Origin: Johnsonella sp.
GTDB lineage: Bacteria; Bacillota; Clostridia; Lachnospirales; Lachnospiraceae
Length of the DNA stretch: 64,000 nt
Direction of reading: 5' to 3'
NCBI GenBank assembly: GCA_030529445.1
Contig: JAUMWW010000003.1
Coordinates: forward strand, 62,001 to 126,000
The notes beneath the pieces were generated by a model. It ran no database searches. It saw only the letters and a program-made list of their open reading frames with translations, and was not told the origin of the DNA. Shown piece after piece: positions 25,739 through 35,096 of the stretch. The position numbers and the translations under genes were made by a program. Position 1 is the stretch's first letter. Each line of letters opens with the position of its first letter.

Positions 25739-26080
25739 ATGAAGAAGAATGAAAAGAAGATCATGATGATTTTTCTGCTTATCATAGCAATGATGATTGT
25801 TTTGCCGTTTTTCACAAAAAGAGGAGCGGAATTCGGCGAAACGGATGATGCGGGAAGCGAGATGGTCGAAGAGATAAAACCGGGTTATAAGCCTTGGTTT
25901 ACGCCGGTACTGGAGTCGGCGATAGGAGGAGAGCTCCCCGGAGAGGTCGAGAGCCTTCTCTTCTGCTTGCAGACAGGTATCGGAGTGGGGATTATGGCAT
26001 TCTTTTTCGGGCGCTTTGTGGAAAGAAAGAAGTGGACGGATGAAGGAGCAAAAAAAGAATATCCGCCATATCGGGAATGA
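25739..26080 (+). CDS. cbiN: CbiN, cobalt ECF transporter accessory subunit
   Basis: The 113-residue protein has two membrane segments flanking an outside loop with the CbiN motifs FGETDD, PGYKPWF and PGEVESLLFCLQTGIG. It starts two bases after the cbiM stop with GGAGG upstream. CbiN associates with CbiM and is needed for cobalt uptake in Cbi-type systems; it also distinguishes them from nickel systems that use NikN or NikL. The C-terminal tail is short and charged. Confidence 0.92.
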   Translation: MKKNEKKIMMIFLLIIAMMIVLPFFTKRGAEFGETDDAGSEMVEEIKPGYKPWFTPVLESAIGGELPGEVESLLFCLQTGIGVGIMAFFFGRFVERKKWTDEGAKKEYPPYRE

Positions 26081-26150
26081 TGCGGCGGATACCTTGAGTG
26101 TTCTGTTTGATTAAAATGCACGGGGCTGCGGTATTCGGATTATTTTGTAC

Positions 26151-26606
26151 TTACTGCAGCCTTACATGATGTTTCAGTGAAAAGTTTTCGTCATTGGAGC
26201 AGAGATAGATAATGCCTTCGATGACGCCGATGATTGCCGGAATACCGGTCCAGGAGAAGAGCAGGTAAATAATTCCGGAGCCGATTTTTCCGAGATAAAA
26301 TTTATGAATGCCGAAGCAGCCGAGGAAAATGGCAAGAAGTCCTGCGACCAGCTTGCTCTTGAGCGGCCAGGCGGGATTGATGGCGCTATAATAAACCGGA
26401 GACTGCATATATGGCTGCTGCATCGGCACCGGATTTTGATACTGCGGAACCTGAGAAGGGGATGTATAGTTTCGGCCTTGTGCAGCGGGGCGCTGATTCG
26501 GCTGGGGAGCCGGATTGGCATTTGCCAGGGGTTCTCCGCAGAATCTGCATTCCGAAGCGCCGACCGCAGTGGGAGCTCCGCATTGAGGGCATGTATTTGC
26601 TTGCAT
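26151..26606 (-). CDS. Zinc-ribbon TM2-domain membrane protein
   Basis: The 151-residue protein starts with a zinc ribbon (Cys6, Cys9, Cys20, Cys23). A Pro/Gln/Tyr-rich disordered linker of about 55 residues follows, then a TM2 domain (about 82-148) with two membrane segments and the family motif GIHKFYLGKIGSGIIYL. AGGAGG lies upstream of the start on the minus strand. TM2 proteins are widespread with unclear function. It is 54 bases downstream of an SPFH/zinc-ribbon gene in the same direction, and the shared zinc ribbons suggest the two products act together. Confidence 0.88.
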   Translation of the reverse strand: MQANTCPQCGAPTAVGASECRFCGEPLANANPAPQPNQRPAAQGRNYTSPSQVPQYQNPVPMQQPYMQSPVYYSAINPAWPLKSKLVAGLLAIFLGCFGIHKFYLGKIGSGIIYLLFSWTGIPAIIGVIEGIIYLCSNDENFSLKHHVRLQ

Positions 26607-26660
26607 AGTTCTTACCTCCTATATATAGAAAATGATAGTTTTAATGAATATTATCCGAAC

Positions 26661-27710
26661 TTAGATTTTTTTGCCGCATTCCGGGCAGAATTTATTGCCG
26701 GGCAGCAGCTTAAAGCCGCAGGAGCATATTCTTTCCTGAGTATTGAATCCGCATTCCGGACAGAATTTCGAGGATGCGGGGATATCCGCATTGCAGGAAG
26801 GACAGAGCATATGGCTTCTTGCCGCCTGTTTCATGGGGTTCCCCACGGTGTGGTGGAGAGAGCTGCCGATATGGAGTGCCGCACCGAGACCGACGCCGCT
26901 GGCGGCAAATGCTCCTGCGACTCCGCTTTTATTGCCTGCCGCCTTATCGTATACATCGAATGCTCTCTTGGTCAGATAGCGCTGATCTCCCATGATTTCA
27001 AAAGCCGCCCGATCTTCCAACAGGCTGTTGATCTTCTGGAAATCGTCATCGGGAAAATTGATCGAATGAATATAAAAGCTCTGGACGCCGAATCCGTGCT
27101 TCTCAAATTCGGGAGAAAGCTCCGTCTTCACATTTTCCGACAGGCTGCTTAATAAGGGGCTGATTTCAAGAGCGGAGATCTGCTTGGAGATAATGGAATC
27201 CGCAATAGAAGATTTTACCTTTAATACGAGGAGCCCCCGGTAGTATTCTTTTACCTTGTCAAACTTGACAATATCCATGAGCGGCATTCCGCCGATCAGA
27301 TCCTGCATCAAAAGAACCGGGTCGAGAACCTTCACTCCCATCTGACCGAAAGCCCGAATCCTGAGCTTTACATGGTATTTGGGATCAATCAGCTGTATCG
27401 GATCGGAAGTCCCCCAGTTGATATCAAAGCGGATGGTGGTATTGATAAAGTATATTTCCGCACTGAAAGGTGTTTTTCCTCCGAAAGGAATTTTCAGCAG
27501 ATTTTTCAGTATGGGAAGATTATCGGTATCCAGACTGTAGCTTCCCGGACTGAAAACATCGCAAATCGTTCCTCCTTTTACGAATACGGCAATCTGCCCC
27601 TCCTGTACGATGAGCTGGGAAAAATAAGAAATATCGTCGGAAGGATATTTATAGATCAGCCAATCTTTGCTTGCAAGACCGTTAAAGCGGATAACATCAA
27701 ATAAAGCCAT
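26661..27710 (-). CDS. SPFH-domain protein with C-terminal double zinc ribbon (YdjI-like)
   Basis: The 349-residue protein has an N-terminal beta-rich SPFH/band-7-like region (about 25-240) of the family annotated as virion core protein or YdjI. A small Ala/Gly-rich segment follows, then two zinc ribbons at the C terminus (CPSCNADIPASSKFCPECG, then CSCGFKLLPGNKFCPECG). GAGGAGG lies upstream of the start. In Bacillus the relative YdjI is involved in envelope-stress and membrane-associated functions with other small proteins. Cognate clients are not known here. The TM2 protein downstream is the obvious partner. Confidence 0.85.
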   Translation of the reverse strand: MALFDVIRFNGLASKDWLIYKYPSDDISYFSQLIVQEGQIAVFVKGGTICDVFSPGSYSLDTDNLPILKNLLKIPFGGKTPFSAEIYFINTTIRFDINWGTSDPIQLIDPKYHVKLRIRAFGQMGVKVLDPVLLMQDLIGGMPLMDIVKFDKVKEYYRGLLVLKVKSSIADSIISKQISALEISPLLSSLSENVKTELSPEFEKHGFGVQSFYIHSINFPDDDFQKINSLLEDRAAFEIMGDQRYLTKRAFDVYDKAAGNKSGVAGAFAASGVGLGAALHIGSSLHHTVGNPMKQAARSHMLCPSCNADIPASSKFCPECGFNTQERICSCGFKLLPGNKFCPECGKKI

Positions 27711-27820
27711 GCCAATGCCTCCTCATCCTTATCATTCAATTTATTTCGAAATAAAACATTATAATTCTATCAAAATATAAAATAAAAATCAATTCTTAGA
27801 TCTTAGGAAGGGGTTTTTTC

Positions 27821-27849
27821 TTGACAAGCCATCTTCTGATCTATATAAT
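27821..27849 (+). promoter_or_regulatory. Promoter of the str operon
   Basis: TTGACA (27821-27826) and TATAAT (27844-27849) are perfect consensus with a 17-base spacer. Transcription should start around 27855, about 110 bases before rpsL. Confidence 0.92.
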
Positions 27850-27854
27850 AATAT

Positions 27855-27938
27855 GGCGTGCGAAAAAAAAACATGCTTTTTTTGTACGCCTAATGCTGAA
27901 ATACAGCAACCACAGATTGGCTGCGGAGATCCCGCAGC
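27855..27938 (+). promoter_or_regulatory. Structured leader of the rpsL mRNA
   Basis: The expected 5' end folds into a hairpin in which GGCGT (27855-27859) and an A-run pair with a T-run and ACGCC (27886-27890). A second hairpin, GCTGCGG (27920-27926) with CCGCAGC (27932-27938), ends 12 bases before the AGGAGG of rpsL. The 5'-terminal hairpin may protect the mRNA, and the second may tune rpsL translation. Confidence 0.5.
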
Positions 27939-27963
27939 AAAAATATTACAGGAGGTAAAAGGA

Positions 27964-28383
27964 ATGCCAACATTTAACCAGTTAGTTAGAAAAGGCAGAG
28001 AGACTTCGGCAAAAAAGTCTACGGCTCCGGCTCTTCAGAAGGGATTCAATTCGCTTCATAAGAAGTCGACAAACGTATCTTCTCCGCAGAAGAGAGGCGT
28101 TTGTACAGCAGTAAAGACAGCGACGCCGAAGAAGCCGAACTCGGCGCTTCGTAAGATTGCCAGAGTACGTCTCTCAAACGGTATCGAGGTTACCAGCTAT
28201 ATCCCCGGAGAGGGTCATAATCTTCAGGAGCATAGCGTGGTGCTGATCCGTGGAGGAAGGGTTAAGGACTTGCCCGGTACGAGATATCATATAGTCCGCG
28301 GTACACTTGATACGGCAGGTGTAGCAAACAGAAAACAGGCTCGCTCCAAGTACGGTGCTAAAAGACCTAAGGACAAGAAGTAA
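27964..28383 (+). CDS. rpsL: Ribosomal protein S12
   Basis: The 139-residue protein is a typical S12, starting [13 protein letters not shown]. It has the [17 protein letters not shown] segment around the streptomycin-relevant Lys and the C-terminal YGAKRPK. AGGAGG lies nine bases before the ATG. S12 sits in the decoding centre of the 30S subunit. It is the first gene of the str operon behind a consensus promoter. The open frame continues upstream of the start without initiation signals. Confidence 0.98.
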   Translation: MPTFNQLVRKGRETSAKKSTAPALQKGFNSLHKKSTNVSSPQKRGVCTAVKTATPKKPNSALRKIARVRLSNGIEVTSYIPGEGHNLQEHSVVLIRGGRVKDLPGTRYHIVRGTLDTAGVANRKQARSKYGAKRPKDKK

Positions 28384-28537
28384 ATAATTAGATACAAAAG
28401 AGTGCCGGATTGTATATAAATCTGTAGGTTGCAGTTTATCATATAGACCAGCACGAAGCATATATCAGAGGATATATGAGTACCTAAGATTTAATGGGCC
28501 TGATTTTGCAGGCGAGATTATTAAGGAGGGAAGAAAC

Positions 28538-29008
28538 GTGCCACGTAAAGGACATACACAGAAGAGAGATGTATTGGCGGATCCTTTATACAACAACAAG
28601 GTGGTTACCAAGCTGGTAAACAATATTATGTTGGACGGTAAGAAGGGTGTTGCGCAGAAGATCGTATACGGTGCATTTGAGAGAGTTGCCGAGAAGACCG
28701 GCAAGGAGCCGCTTGAGATATTTGAGGCGGCGATGAACAATATCATGCCCGTATTGGAAGTAAAGGCGAAGAGGATAGGAGGAGCGACATATCAGGTTCC
28801 TATCGAGGTAAAGCCGGAGAGAAGGCAGGCGCTTGCTCTTAGATGGCTTACGCTTTTCTCTCGCAAGAGAAGCGAAAAGACACAGGAGGAAAGACTTGCC
28901 TATGAGCTTATGGATGCGGCAAATAATACCGGGGCAGCCGTAAAGCGTAAAGAAGATATGCATAAGATGGCAGAGGCTAACAAGGCATTTGCTCATTACA
29001 GATTCTAA
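28538..29008 (+). CDS. rpsG: Ribosomal protein S7
   Basis: The 156-residue protein is a standard S7, starting [11 protein letters not shown] and ending AFAHYRF, with [11 protein letters not shown] and [21 protein letters not shown]. It starts with GTG preceded by AAGGAGG. S7 initiates assembly of the 30S head. The 154-base gap after rpsL contains a short hairpin around GCCTG/CAGGC just upstream of its ribosome binding site. In E. coli the rpsL-rpsG gap is the S7 feedback site; whether this one works the same way is unknown. Confidence 0.98.
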   Translation: MPRKGHTQKRDVLADPLYNNKVVTKLVNNIMLDGKKGVAQKIVYGAFERVAEKTGKEPLEIFEAAMNNIMPVLEVKAKRIGGATYQVPIEVKPERRQALALRWLTLFSRKRSEKTQEERLAYELMDAANNTGAAVKRKEDMHKMAEANKAFAHYRF

Positions 29009-29024
29009 TAAGGAGGAATGCAAA

Positions 29025-31148
29025 TTGGCTGGAAGAGAATATCCTTTAGAGAGAACCAGAAATATAGGCATTATGGCCCATATTGACGCCGGCAAGACAA
29101 CGCTTTCCGAGCGTATTCTGTATTATACCGGTGTCAACTATAAGATCGGTGATACTCATGAAGGAACAGCGACCATGGACTGGATGGAGCAGGAGCAGGA
29201 GAGAGGAATTACGATTACTTCTGCGGCAACCACCTGTCACTGGACGATACAGGAAAATAATAAAAACAAGCCGGGAGAGCCGGAAAATCGTATTAATATC
29301 ATAGACACGCCGGGACACGTTGACTTCACCGTAGAGGTGGAGAGATCGCTCAGAGTTTTGGACGGCGCGATCGGTGTGTTCTGCGCAAAGGGCGGAGTGG
29401 AGCCGCAGTCCGAGAACGTATGGCGTCAGGCGGATACTTATAATGTACCCCGTATGGCATTCATCAATAAGATGGACATTCTCGGCGCGAACTTCTACGG
29501 AGCCGTGGAGCAGATCCGCACGAGACTGGGTAAGAATACGATCATTCTGACGATCCCGATCGGCAAGGAAGACGAGTTTAAGGGAATTATAGATTTGTTT
29601 GAGATGCAGGCATATATCTATAATGACAATAAGGGAGAGGATATCACGATAGGCGAGATCCCCGCCGAGTATAAGGATGATGCGGAGCTTTACCGCTCCG
29701 AGCTGATCGAAAAGATCTGCGAGCTGGATGATGATCTGATGATGGAATATCTGGAGGGCAATGAGCCGAGCATGGCAGACCTCAAGAAGGCGCTGCGCAA
29801 GGCGACCTGCGAGTGCAAGGCGATCCCGGTTTGCTGCGGTTCCGCATACAGAAACAGAGGAATCCAGAAGCTTCTTAACGCGGTCATCGAGTTTATGCCC
29901 TCTCCGATAGATATTCCGGCAATTAAGGGTGTGGACATGGACGGCAACGAGGTGGAGAGACATTCTTCCGATGAGGAGCCCTTCTCCGCGCTGGCGTTTA
30001 AGATCATGACCGATCCCTATGTAGGAAAGCTTGCCTTTTTCAGGGTTTACTCCGGAACCGTAAACTCCGGTTCCTATGTACTCAATGCAACGAAGGGCAA
30101 GAAGGAGCGTCTCGGACGTGTGCTGCAGATGCATGCGAATAAGAGACAGGAGCTGGATAAGGTTTATTCCGGAGATATCGCGGCGGCGGTAGGATTTAAG
30201 CTGACCACGACCGGAGATACGCTCTGCGACGAGCAGCATCCGGTAATTCTCGAGTCGATGGAATTCCCGGAGCCGGTTATCGATATCGCGATAGAGCCCA
30301 AGACCAAAGTAGGACAGACCAAGATGATCGAAGCGCTGCAGAAGCTTGCGGAAGAGGATCCCACGTTCCGTGCAAAGACCAATGCGGAAACCGGTCAGAC
30401 CATTATCTCGGGAATGGGCGAGCTGCATCTGGAAATCATCGTGGACAGATTGCTCAGAGAGTTCAATGTGGAGGCAAATGTAGGTGCGCCTCAGGTTGCT
30501 TATAAGGAAACGATCACCAAGTCGGTGGAGGTTGACAGCAAGTATGCGAAGCAGTCCGGAGGACGCGGACAGTATGGACATTGTAAGGTCAGATTCGAGC
30601 CCATGGATGCGAATGCGGAGCAGACCTTTAAGTTTGAGTCTTCCGTAGTCGGCGGTGCGATTCCGAAGGAATACATCGCTCCGGTCGGAGAGGGTATCGA
30701 AGAGGCGGCAAAAGCCGGAATCCTCGGAGGCTTCCCCGTACTGGGTATTTATGCGAACGTATTTGACGGTTCCTACCATGAGGTTGACTCCTCGGAGATG
30801 GCATTCCATATTGCAGGTTCTCTTGCATTCAAGGATGCGATGGCAAAGGCGGGAGCAGTCCTTCTGGAGCCCATCATGAGGGTCGAGGTTACGATGCCGG
30901 AGGAATACATGGGCGATGTCATCGGTGATATCAACTCCAGAAGAGGCCGCATCGAAGGAATGGAGGATATTGCGAGCGGAAAGCAGATCAATGCTTATGT
31001 GCCGCTTTCCGAAATGTTCGGTTACGCTACGGACCTTCGTTCGAGAACACAGGGAAGAGGAAACTATTCGATGTTCTTCGACAAGTATGAGCAGGTACCC
31101 AAGTCCATTCAGGAGAAGATTATTGCCGAAAGAAAAGGCGGCAAGTAA
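29025..31148 (+). CDS. fusA: Elongation factor G
   Basis: The 707-residue GTPase drives ribosome translocation. Switch motifs are clear: AHIDAGKTT (18-26), the switch-[20 protein letters not shown] and NKMD, followed by domains II-V ending in the usual [16 protein letters not shown] region. The start is TTG at 29025, chosen because AGGAGG (29011-29016) is eight bases upstream and [15 protein letters not shown] matches the family's N terminus. An in-frame start further upstream would overlap rpsG. It is 16 bases after rpsG. Confidence 0.97.
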   Translation: MAGREYPLERTRNIGIMAHIDAGKTTLSERILYYTGVNYKIGDTHEGTATMDWMEQEQERGITITSAATTCHWTIQENNKNKPGEPENRINIIDTPGHVDFTVEVERSLRVLDGAIGVFCAKGGVEPQSENVWRQADTYNVPRMAFINKMDILGANFYGAVEQIRTRLGKNTIILTIPIGKEDEFKGIIDLFEMQAYIYNDNKGEDITIGEIPAEYKDDAELYRSELIEKICELDDDLMMEYLEGNEPSMADLKKALRKATCECKAIPVCCGSAYRNRGIQKLLNAVIEFMPSPIDIPAIKGVDMDGNEVERHSSDEEPFSALAFKIMTDPYVGKLAFFRVYSGTVNSGSYVLNATKGKKERLGRVLQMHANKRQELDKVYSGDIAAAVGFKLTTTGDTLCDEQHPVILESMEFPEPVIDIAIEPKTKVGQTKMIEALQKLAEEDPTFRAKTNAETGQTIISGMGELHLEIIVDRLLREFNVEANVGAPQVAYKETITKSVEVDSKYAKQSGGRGQYGHCKVRFEPMDANAEQTFKFESSVVGGAIPKEYIAPVGEGIEEAAKAGILGGFPVLGIYANVFDGSYHEVDSSEMAFHIAGSLAFKDAMAKAGAVLLEPIMRVEVTMPEEYMGDVIGDINSRRGRIEGMEDIASGKQINAYVPLSEMFGYATDLRSRTQGRGNYSMFFDKYEQVPKSIQEKIIAERKGGK

Positions 31149-31154
31149 AATAGC

Positions 31155-31183
31155 TTGATAAATATATTGCTATATTATATAAT
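31155..31183 (+). promoter_or_regulatory. Promoter for tuf inside the str operon
   Basis: TTGATA (31155-31160) and TATAAT (31178-31183) have a 17-base spacer within the 97-base fusA-tuf gap. A separate promoter would allow the extra EF-Tu that cells need. Another TATAAT lies at 31217-31222 without a clear -35. Confidence 0.75.
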
Positions 31184-31245
31184 ATGATTTAATCTGAAAA
31201 ATTAAAGAGAATGCGTATAATGCAAAATTAAGGAGGATTTATAAA

Positions 31246-32445
31246 ATGGCAAAGGCAAAATTTGATAGAACAAAACCTCATGCTAACATCGGAACGATTG
31301 GTCACGTTGACCATGGTAAGACTACTCTTACCGCAGCAATTACCAAGGTTCTTGCAACAAGATTTCCCTCGGCTACAAATAAAATCGTAGACTTCGATAA
31401 GATCGATAAGGCTCCGGAAGAGAAAGAGCGTGGTATCACGATTTCTACTTCTCACGTAGAGTATGAGACCAATAAAAGACATTATGCACATGTGGACTGC
31501 CCCGGACACGCGGACTATGTAAAGAACATGATTACGGGTGCTGCACAGATGGACGGCGCTATCCTCGTTGTTGCGGCTACGGACGGCGTTATGGCTCAGA
31601 CACAGGAGCATATCCTTCTTGCTCGTCAGGTAGGTGTTCCCTATATCGTGGTATTTATGAATAAGTGCGATATGGTTGACGATGCCGAGCTTCTTGAGCT
31701 GGTTGACATGGAGATCAGAGATCGTCTTAACGAGTACGAGTTCCCGGGCGATGACACCCCGATCATTCAGGGTTCCGCTCTTAAGGGACTTGAGGATCCC
31801 ACCGGTCCCTGGGGAGATAAGATCATAGAGCTTATGGATGCGGTAGATGCGTATATTCCGGATCCGGAGCGCGATACGGATAAGCCTTTCCTTATGCCTG
31901 TTGAGGACGTGTTTACGATTACGGGACGTGGTACGGTTGCTACCGGTCGTGTGGAGAGAGGTACGCTTAACCTGAACGACGAGGTTGAGATTCTTGGTAT
32001 CCGTGAGGACAGCAGAAAGACGGTTGTTACCGGTATCGAGATGTTCAGAAAGCTTCTTGATCAGGCTCAGGCAGGTGACAATATCGGAGCGCTGCTTCGT
32101 GGTGTTCAGAGAACGGATATCGAGCGCGGACAGGTTCTGGCTAAGCCGGGTACCGTAAAGTGTCATAAGAAGTTTACCGCTCAGGTTTACGTTCTGACCA
32201 AGGACGAGGGTGGACGTCATACTCCCTTCTTCAATAACTATCGTCCCCAGTTCTACTTCAGAACAACGGATATCACCGGCGTTTGCGAGCTTCCTGCAGG
32301 AACCGAGATGTGCATGCCCGGAGATAACGTAGAGATGACCATCGAGCTGATCCATCCGATCGCTTGCGAGCAGGGTCTTCGTTTCGCTATCCGTGAGGGT
32401 GGAAGAACGGTAGGTTCGGGAAGAGTTGCAAAGATCATCGAGTAA
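31246..32445 (+). CDS. tuf: Elongation factor Tu
   Basis: The 399-residue GTPase brings aminoacyl-tRNA to the ribosome. It has GHVDHGKT (19-26), the switch-[20 protein letters not shown] and the three canonical domains ending [21 protein letters not shown] lies upstream of the start. It closes the str operon; the rpsJ ribosomal protein operon that often follows in other bacteria is not here. Strong tandem terminators follow. Confidence 0.98.
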   Translation: MAKAKFDRTKPHANIGTIGHVDHGKTTLTAAITKVLATRFPSATNKIVDFDKIDKAPEEKERGITISTSHVEYETNKRHYAHVDCPGHADYVKNMITGAAQMDGAILVVAATDGVMAQTQEHILLARQVGVPYIVVFMNKCDMVDDAELLELVDMEIRDRLNEYEFPGDDTPIIQGSALKGLEDPTGPWGDKIIELMDAVDAYIPDPERDTDKPFLMPVEDVFTITGRGTVATGRVERGTLNLNDEVEILGIREDSRKTVVTGIEMFRKLLDQAQAGDNIGALLRGVQRTDIERGQVLAKPGTVKCHKKFTAQVYVLTKDEGGRHTPFFNNYRPQFYFRTTDITGVCELPAGTEMCMPGDNVEMTIELIHPIACEQGLRFAIREGGRTVGSGRVAKIIE

Positions 32446-32474
32446 TAAAAATGTAGAGCCCTCCGGGGCTTGAT

Positions 32475-32517
32475 AAAAAACCACAACTTTCGCTTAGATG
32501 CGGGGTTGTGGTTTTTT
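32475..32517 (+). terminator. Main terminator of the str operon
   Basis: A 13-base-pair stem (32475-32487 with 32505-32517) starts with A6 and ends with T6, so it terminates plus-strand transcripts well and could also work in reverse. A small AGCCC/GGGCT hairpin with a TCCG loop precedes it at 32457-32470. Confidence 0.9.
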
Positions 32518-32567
32518 GATATCCTATGAAATACAATTGCGTCATACCGATGAAAATTTTGAAATTT

Positions 32568-32606
32568 AAAAAGCTGATTTTAGAGATACCTGAAATCAAC
32601 TTTTTT
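32568..32606. terminator. Second, backup terminator after tuf
   Basis: AAAAAG (32568-32573) and TGATTT (32575-32580) pair with AAATCA (32593-32598) and CTTTTT (32600-32605), with one mismatch. The right arm ends in a T-run. Confidence 0.7.
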
Positions 32607-32631
32607 ATTATGAACAATTATATAAGAAGAT

Positions 32632-32659
32632 GTTTCAATCCACATACTGAATGTATGAC
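32632..32659. repeat. Solitary CRISPR-like repeat
   Basis: This 28-base unit begins GTTTCAATCCAC, contains the inverted arms CATAC and GTATG around TGAAT, and ends GAC. Read on the minus strand it starts GTC and ends GTGGATTGAAAC, the architecture of many type I repeats. Only one copy exists in the surrounding sequence and no cas gene is near. It may be an orphan or decayed repeat, or chance similarity. The rest of the 444-base gap (32446-32889) is AT-rich. It holds the two terminators and a TATAAT at 32816-32821 that may belong to the next operon. Confidence 0.35.
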
Positions 32660-32889
32660 AAAGATATTCTAGCAAATTCAACAAAAAAAGGAAAGTTCAT
32701 CTAGGAAGAATTCATAAATTTTTAATTATATAATAAAATAAAGATATAAATCCTTGACTTTGTTTAAAAGAAAAAAGCTCTTGATAAAGCGCTTTTATTT
32801 TTTATCTTTAAATACTATAATGGCTGCATGAGTAGCAAAGCCTAACATATTAAGCATAAAAATAATCGGTATCGGGAGGGTGAAAAAGA

Positions 32890-33294
32890 ATGAAAAAAAT
32901 CATCAATATGATATGCCTGATTCTTGCCTTTATCTCTCTCGGCATAGGATGTGCAGGGGTCTTCCTGCCTCTGCTGCCGAGTACGCCTTTTTTGGTATTT
33001 GCGCTGATGCTTTTTGCAAAGAGCTCAAAGCGATTCCATCGCTGGTTTCTGTCAACGAAGATTTATAAGAAGCATCTGGAAAACATCGTGCTGCATAAAT
33101 CGATGTATTTTGCGGACAAGATCAAGGTGCTCCTGATGATTACGATTCTCTTCACGGCGGCTATGTTTTTGGCGCCGGGGATCATCGCCAAGTCTGTGAT
33201 AGGAGCGGTCGCATTGCTGCATTATATGTTTTTTCTGTTTAGGATAAAGACCTTGAAAAAGGAGAATGTGCTGGAGAGGCAGGAGGAGATATGA
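32890..33294 (+). CDS. YbaN/DUF454 small membrane protein
   Basis: The 134-residue protein has an N-terminal hydrophobic hairpin with the DUF454 signature GIGCAGVFLPLLPSTPFLVFALMLF in pieces. A basic loop (SSKRFHRWF) and two further membrane segments follow. GGGAGGG lies upstream of the start. Its stop overlaps the start of the CydD-like gene (ATGA), so the two are translationally coupled. DUF454 proteins have no assigned function but are found next to CydDC-type exporters in related Firmicutes. That association is from general knowledge, not tested here. Confidence 0.87.
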   Translation: MKKIINMICLILAFISLGIGCAGVFLPLLPSTPFLVFALMLFAKSSKRFHRWFLSTKIYKKHLENIVLHKSMYFADKIKVLLMITILFTAAMFLAPGIIAKSVIGAVALLHYMFFLFRIKTLKKENVLERQEEI

Positions 33295-35096
33295 TTAAGA
33301 AACGTTTATTAAGCCTGATGGGGGATTCAAGAAAATATATCAAAATCAATCTGCTTTGGCAATGGCTCGGACTCCTGATATCGGCGATTCTTGCGCTTTT
33401 GGCGGCAATGATTCTGGAAAATGCACAGAGGCTCGGCAGCGAGGCTGTATTTGCCGATCCGAGCCGGCTCGTAAAAGCGGCTCTTTTAATCGGAGCTTTG
33501 CTTGCCGCAAAGAATCTCTTTGTGCGCAATGCCACGAAAGCCTCGTTTATGGCGGGAAGAGATGTGAAATGCAGGCTGAGGGCATTGCTCTATGAGAAGC
33601 TTTCTCATTTGGGAATATCCTACCATGAGCAGGTGCCTACGGCAGAGGCGGTGCAGCTTGCTTCCGAGGGAGTCGAGCAGCTGGAAACCTATTTCGGGCT
33701 CTATATTCCTCAGCTCATTTACAGCCTGCTTGCTCCGCTGACGCTTTTTATCATGATTTCCTTTATCAGCCTGAAGGCGGGGCTTCTGCTTTTGATTTGT
33801 GTACCGTTGATACCGATAAGCATTATGGCTGTGCAAAAGATCGCCAAGAGACTTTTGCGCAAATACTGGTCGATTTATACAGGGCTGGGAGACAGCTTCT
33901 TAGAAAATCTGCAGGGGATGACGACGCTTAAGATTTATATGGCGGATGAAGCCAGGGCAAGGAAAATGGATGCGGAGGCGGAGCATTTCAGGAAAATTAC
34001 GATGAAAGTGCTTTCGATGCAGCTGAATTCGATTATTATTATGGATCTGGTCGCATACGGAGGTTCCGCCCTCGGAATGATCATCGTCCTTTATGAATAT
34101 GCGGCAGGCAGGGTCCCGCTTTGGGGAGTGATCTTCATTATTTTGCTTGCAGCGGAATTTTTTATCCCGATGCGCCTACTCGGCTCTTATTTTCATATTG
34201 CGATGAACGGAGCGGCAGCTTCGGATAAGCTGTTTAAGATTTTGGATATAGAGGAATTTGAGGCGAAAAAGAGAATAGAGGAAGGAGAGAAAAAAGCAAA
34301 GAAAGCAGGGCTGGTTCTGGAGGGACTGGGTTTTTCCTATACGGGAGAAAAAGAAGTCTTAAAAGGAGTTTCGATGGAGATTCCATTTGGTAAGCTCACT
34401 TCCCTGGTCGGAGTATCCGGCTGCGGAAAGAGCAGCATAGCCGCTCTGCTCAGCGGAGGCAGGAGGGATTATCGGGGAAGCATAAGGCTTTTTACAGATG
34501 AGAATACCGGCTACGAACTCTCAGAGCTGCCCTCTTGCGATATACTTTCCCATATTACCCTGGTCAGCCATAACAGCTATATCTTTAAGGGAAGCGTGGA
34601 GGAGAATCTCAGGCTTGCCGCCCCGAAGGCTTCGGAGGAAGAGCTTTTGCAGGCGCTTAAGGAGGTTGCGCTCTATGATTTTATTATGGGGCAGGGAGGG
34701 CTCGCGACGGAGCTTCTTGAAGGGGGAGCCAATCTTTCCGGAGGACAGCGCCAGCGGCTCGCGCTCGCCAGAGCCCTGCTGCATGATACGGCGGTGTATA
34801 TTTTTGACGAGGCGGCGTCCAATATCGATGTGGAGAGCGAGAATAAGATTAATGAAGTCATCAGAAAGCTGGCAAAGAACCATGCCGTGCTCTTTATTTC
34901 CCACAGATTGGCTCCGGTTGCCTGTTCGGATTATATCTGTCTGCTTTCCGAGGGGCGCATTGCGGAGGAAGGAAGCCATGAGGAGCTGATGGAAAAGGAT
35001 GGGCATTATGCAAGGCTGTATCGGGAGCAAAGAGAGCTTGAAGAATACGGGCTTGAAGGCAGAGAGGCTGCCGAGGCAAAAGGAGGTTTGATATGA
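33291..35096 (+). CDS. CydD-like ABC exporter, fused membrane and ATPase domains
   Basis: The 601-residue half-transporter has six membrane segments (about 1-310) followed by an ABC ATPase (about 335-580). The ATPase has Walker A GVSGCGKSS, signature NLSGGQRQR and Walker B IFDEAASN. The segment GVEQLETYFGLYIPQLIYSLLAPLTLF (in part) is typical of CydD. In E. coli CydDC exports cysteine and glutathione and supports cytochrome bd assembly. No cytochrome bd genes are seen here, so thiol export or a haem-related role are both open. It overlaps cydC by four bases. Confidence 0.87.
   Translation: MIKKRLLSLMGDSRKYIKINLLWQWLGLLISAILALLAAMILENAQRLGSEAVFADPSRLVKAALLIGALLAAKNLFVRNATKASFMAGRDVKCRLRALLYEKLSHLGISYHEQVPTAEAVQLASEGVEQLETYFGLYIPQLIYSLLAPLTLFIMISFISLKAGLLLLICVPLIPISIMAVQKIAKRLLRKYWSIYTGLGDSFLENLQGMTTLKIYMADEARARKMDAEAEHFRKITMKVLSMQLNSIIIMDLVAYGGSALGMIIVLYEYAAGRVPLWGVIFIILLAAEFFIPMRLLGSYFHIAMNGAAASDKLFKILDIEEFEAKKRIEEGEKKAKKAGLVLEGLGFSYTGEKEVLKGVSMEIPFGKLTSLVGVSGCGKSSIAALLSGGRRDYRGSIRLFTDENTGYELSELPSCDILSHITLVSHNSYIFKGSVEENLRLAAPKASEEELLQALKEVALYDFIMGQGGLATELLEGGANLSGGQRQRLALARALLHDTAVYIFDEAASNIDVESENKINEVIRKLAKNHAVLFISHRLAPVACSDYICLLSEGRIAEEGSHEELMEKDGHYARLYREQRELEEYGLEGREAAEAKGGLI

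Noticed and set aside
29046-30809. A 587-codon open frame antisense to fusA
   Set aside because: It is the mirror of a highly expressed, codon-biased gene, has no ribosome binding site and shows no protein-like motifs. EF-G on the other strand is certain.
31228-32484. A 418-codon open frame antisense to tuf
   Set aside because: Same reason: a composition shadow of EF-Tu that also runs through the terminator arm.
32446-32889. A CRISPR array near the CRISPR-like unit
   Set aside because: Only one repeat copy exists; no second copy at spacer distance on either side and no cas genes in the window.
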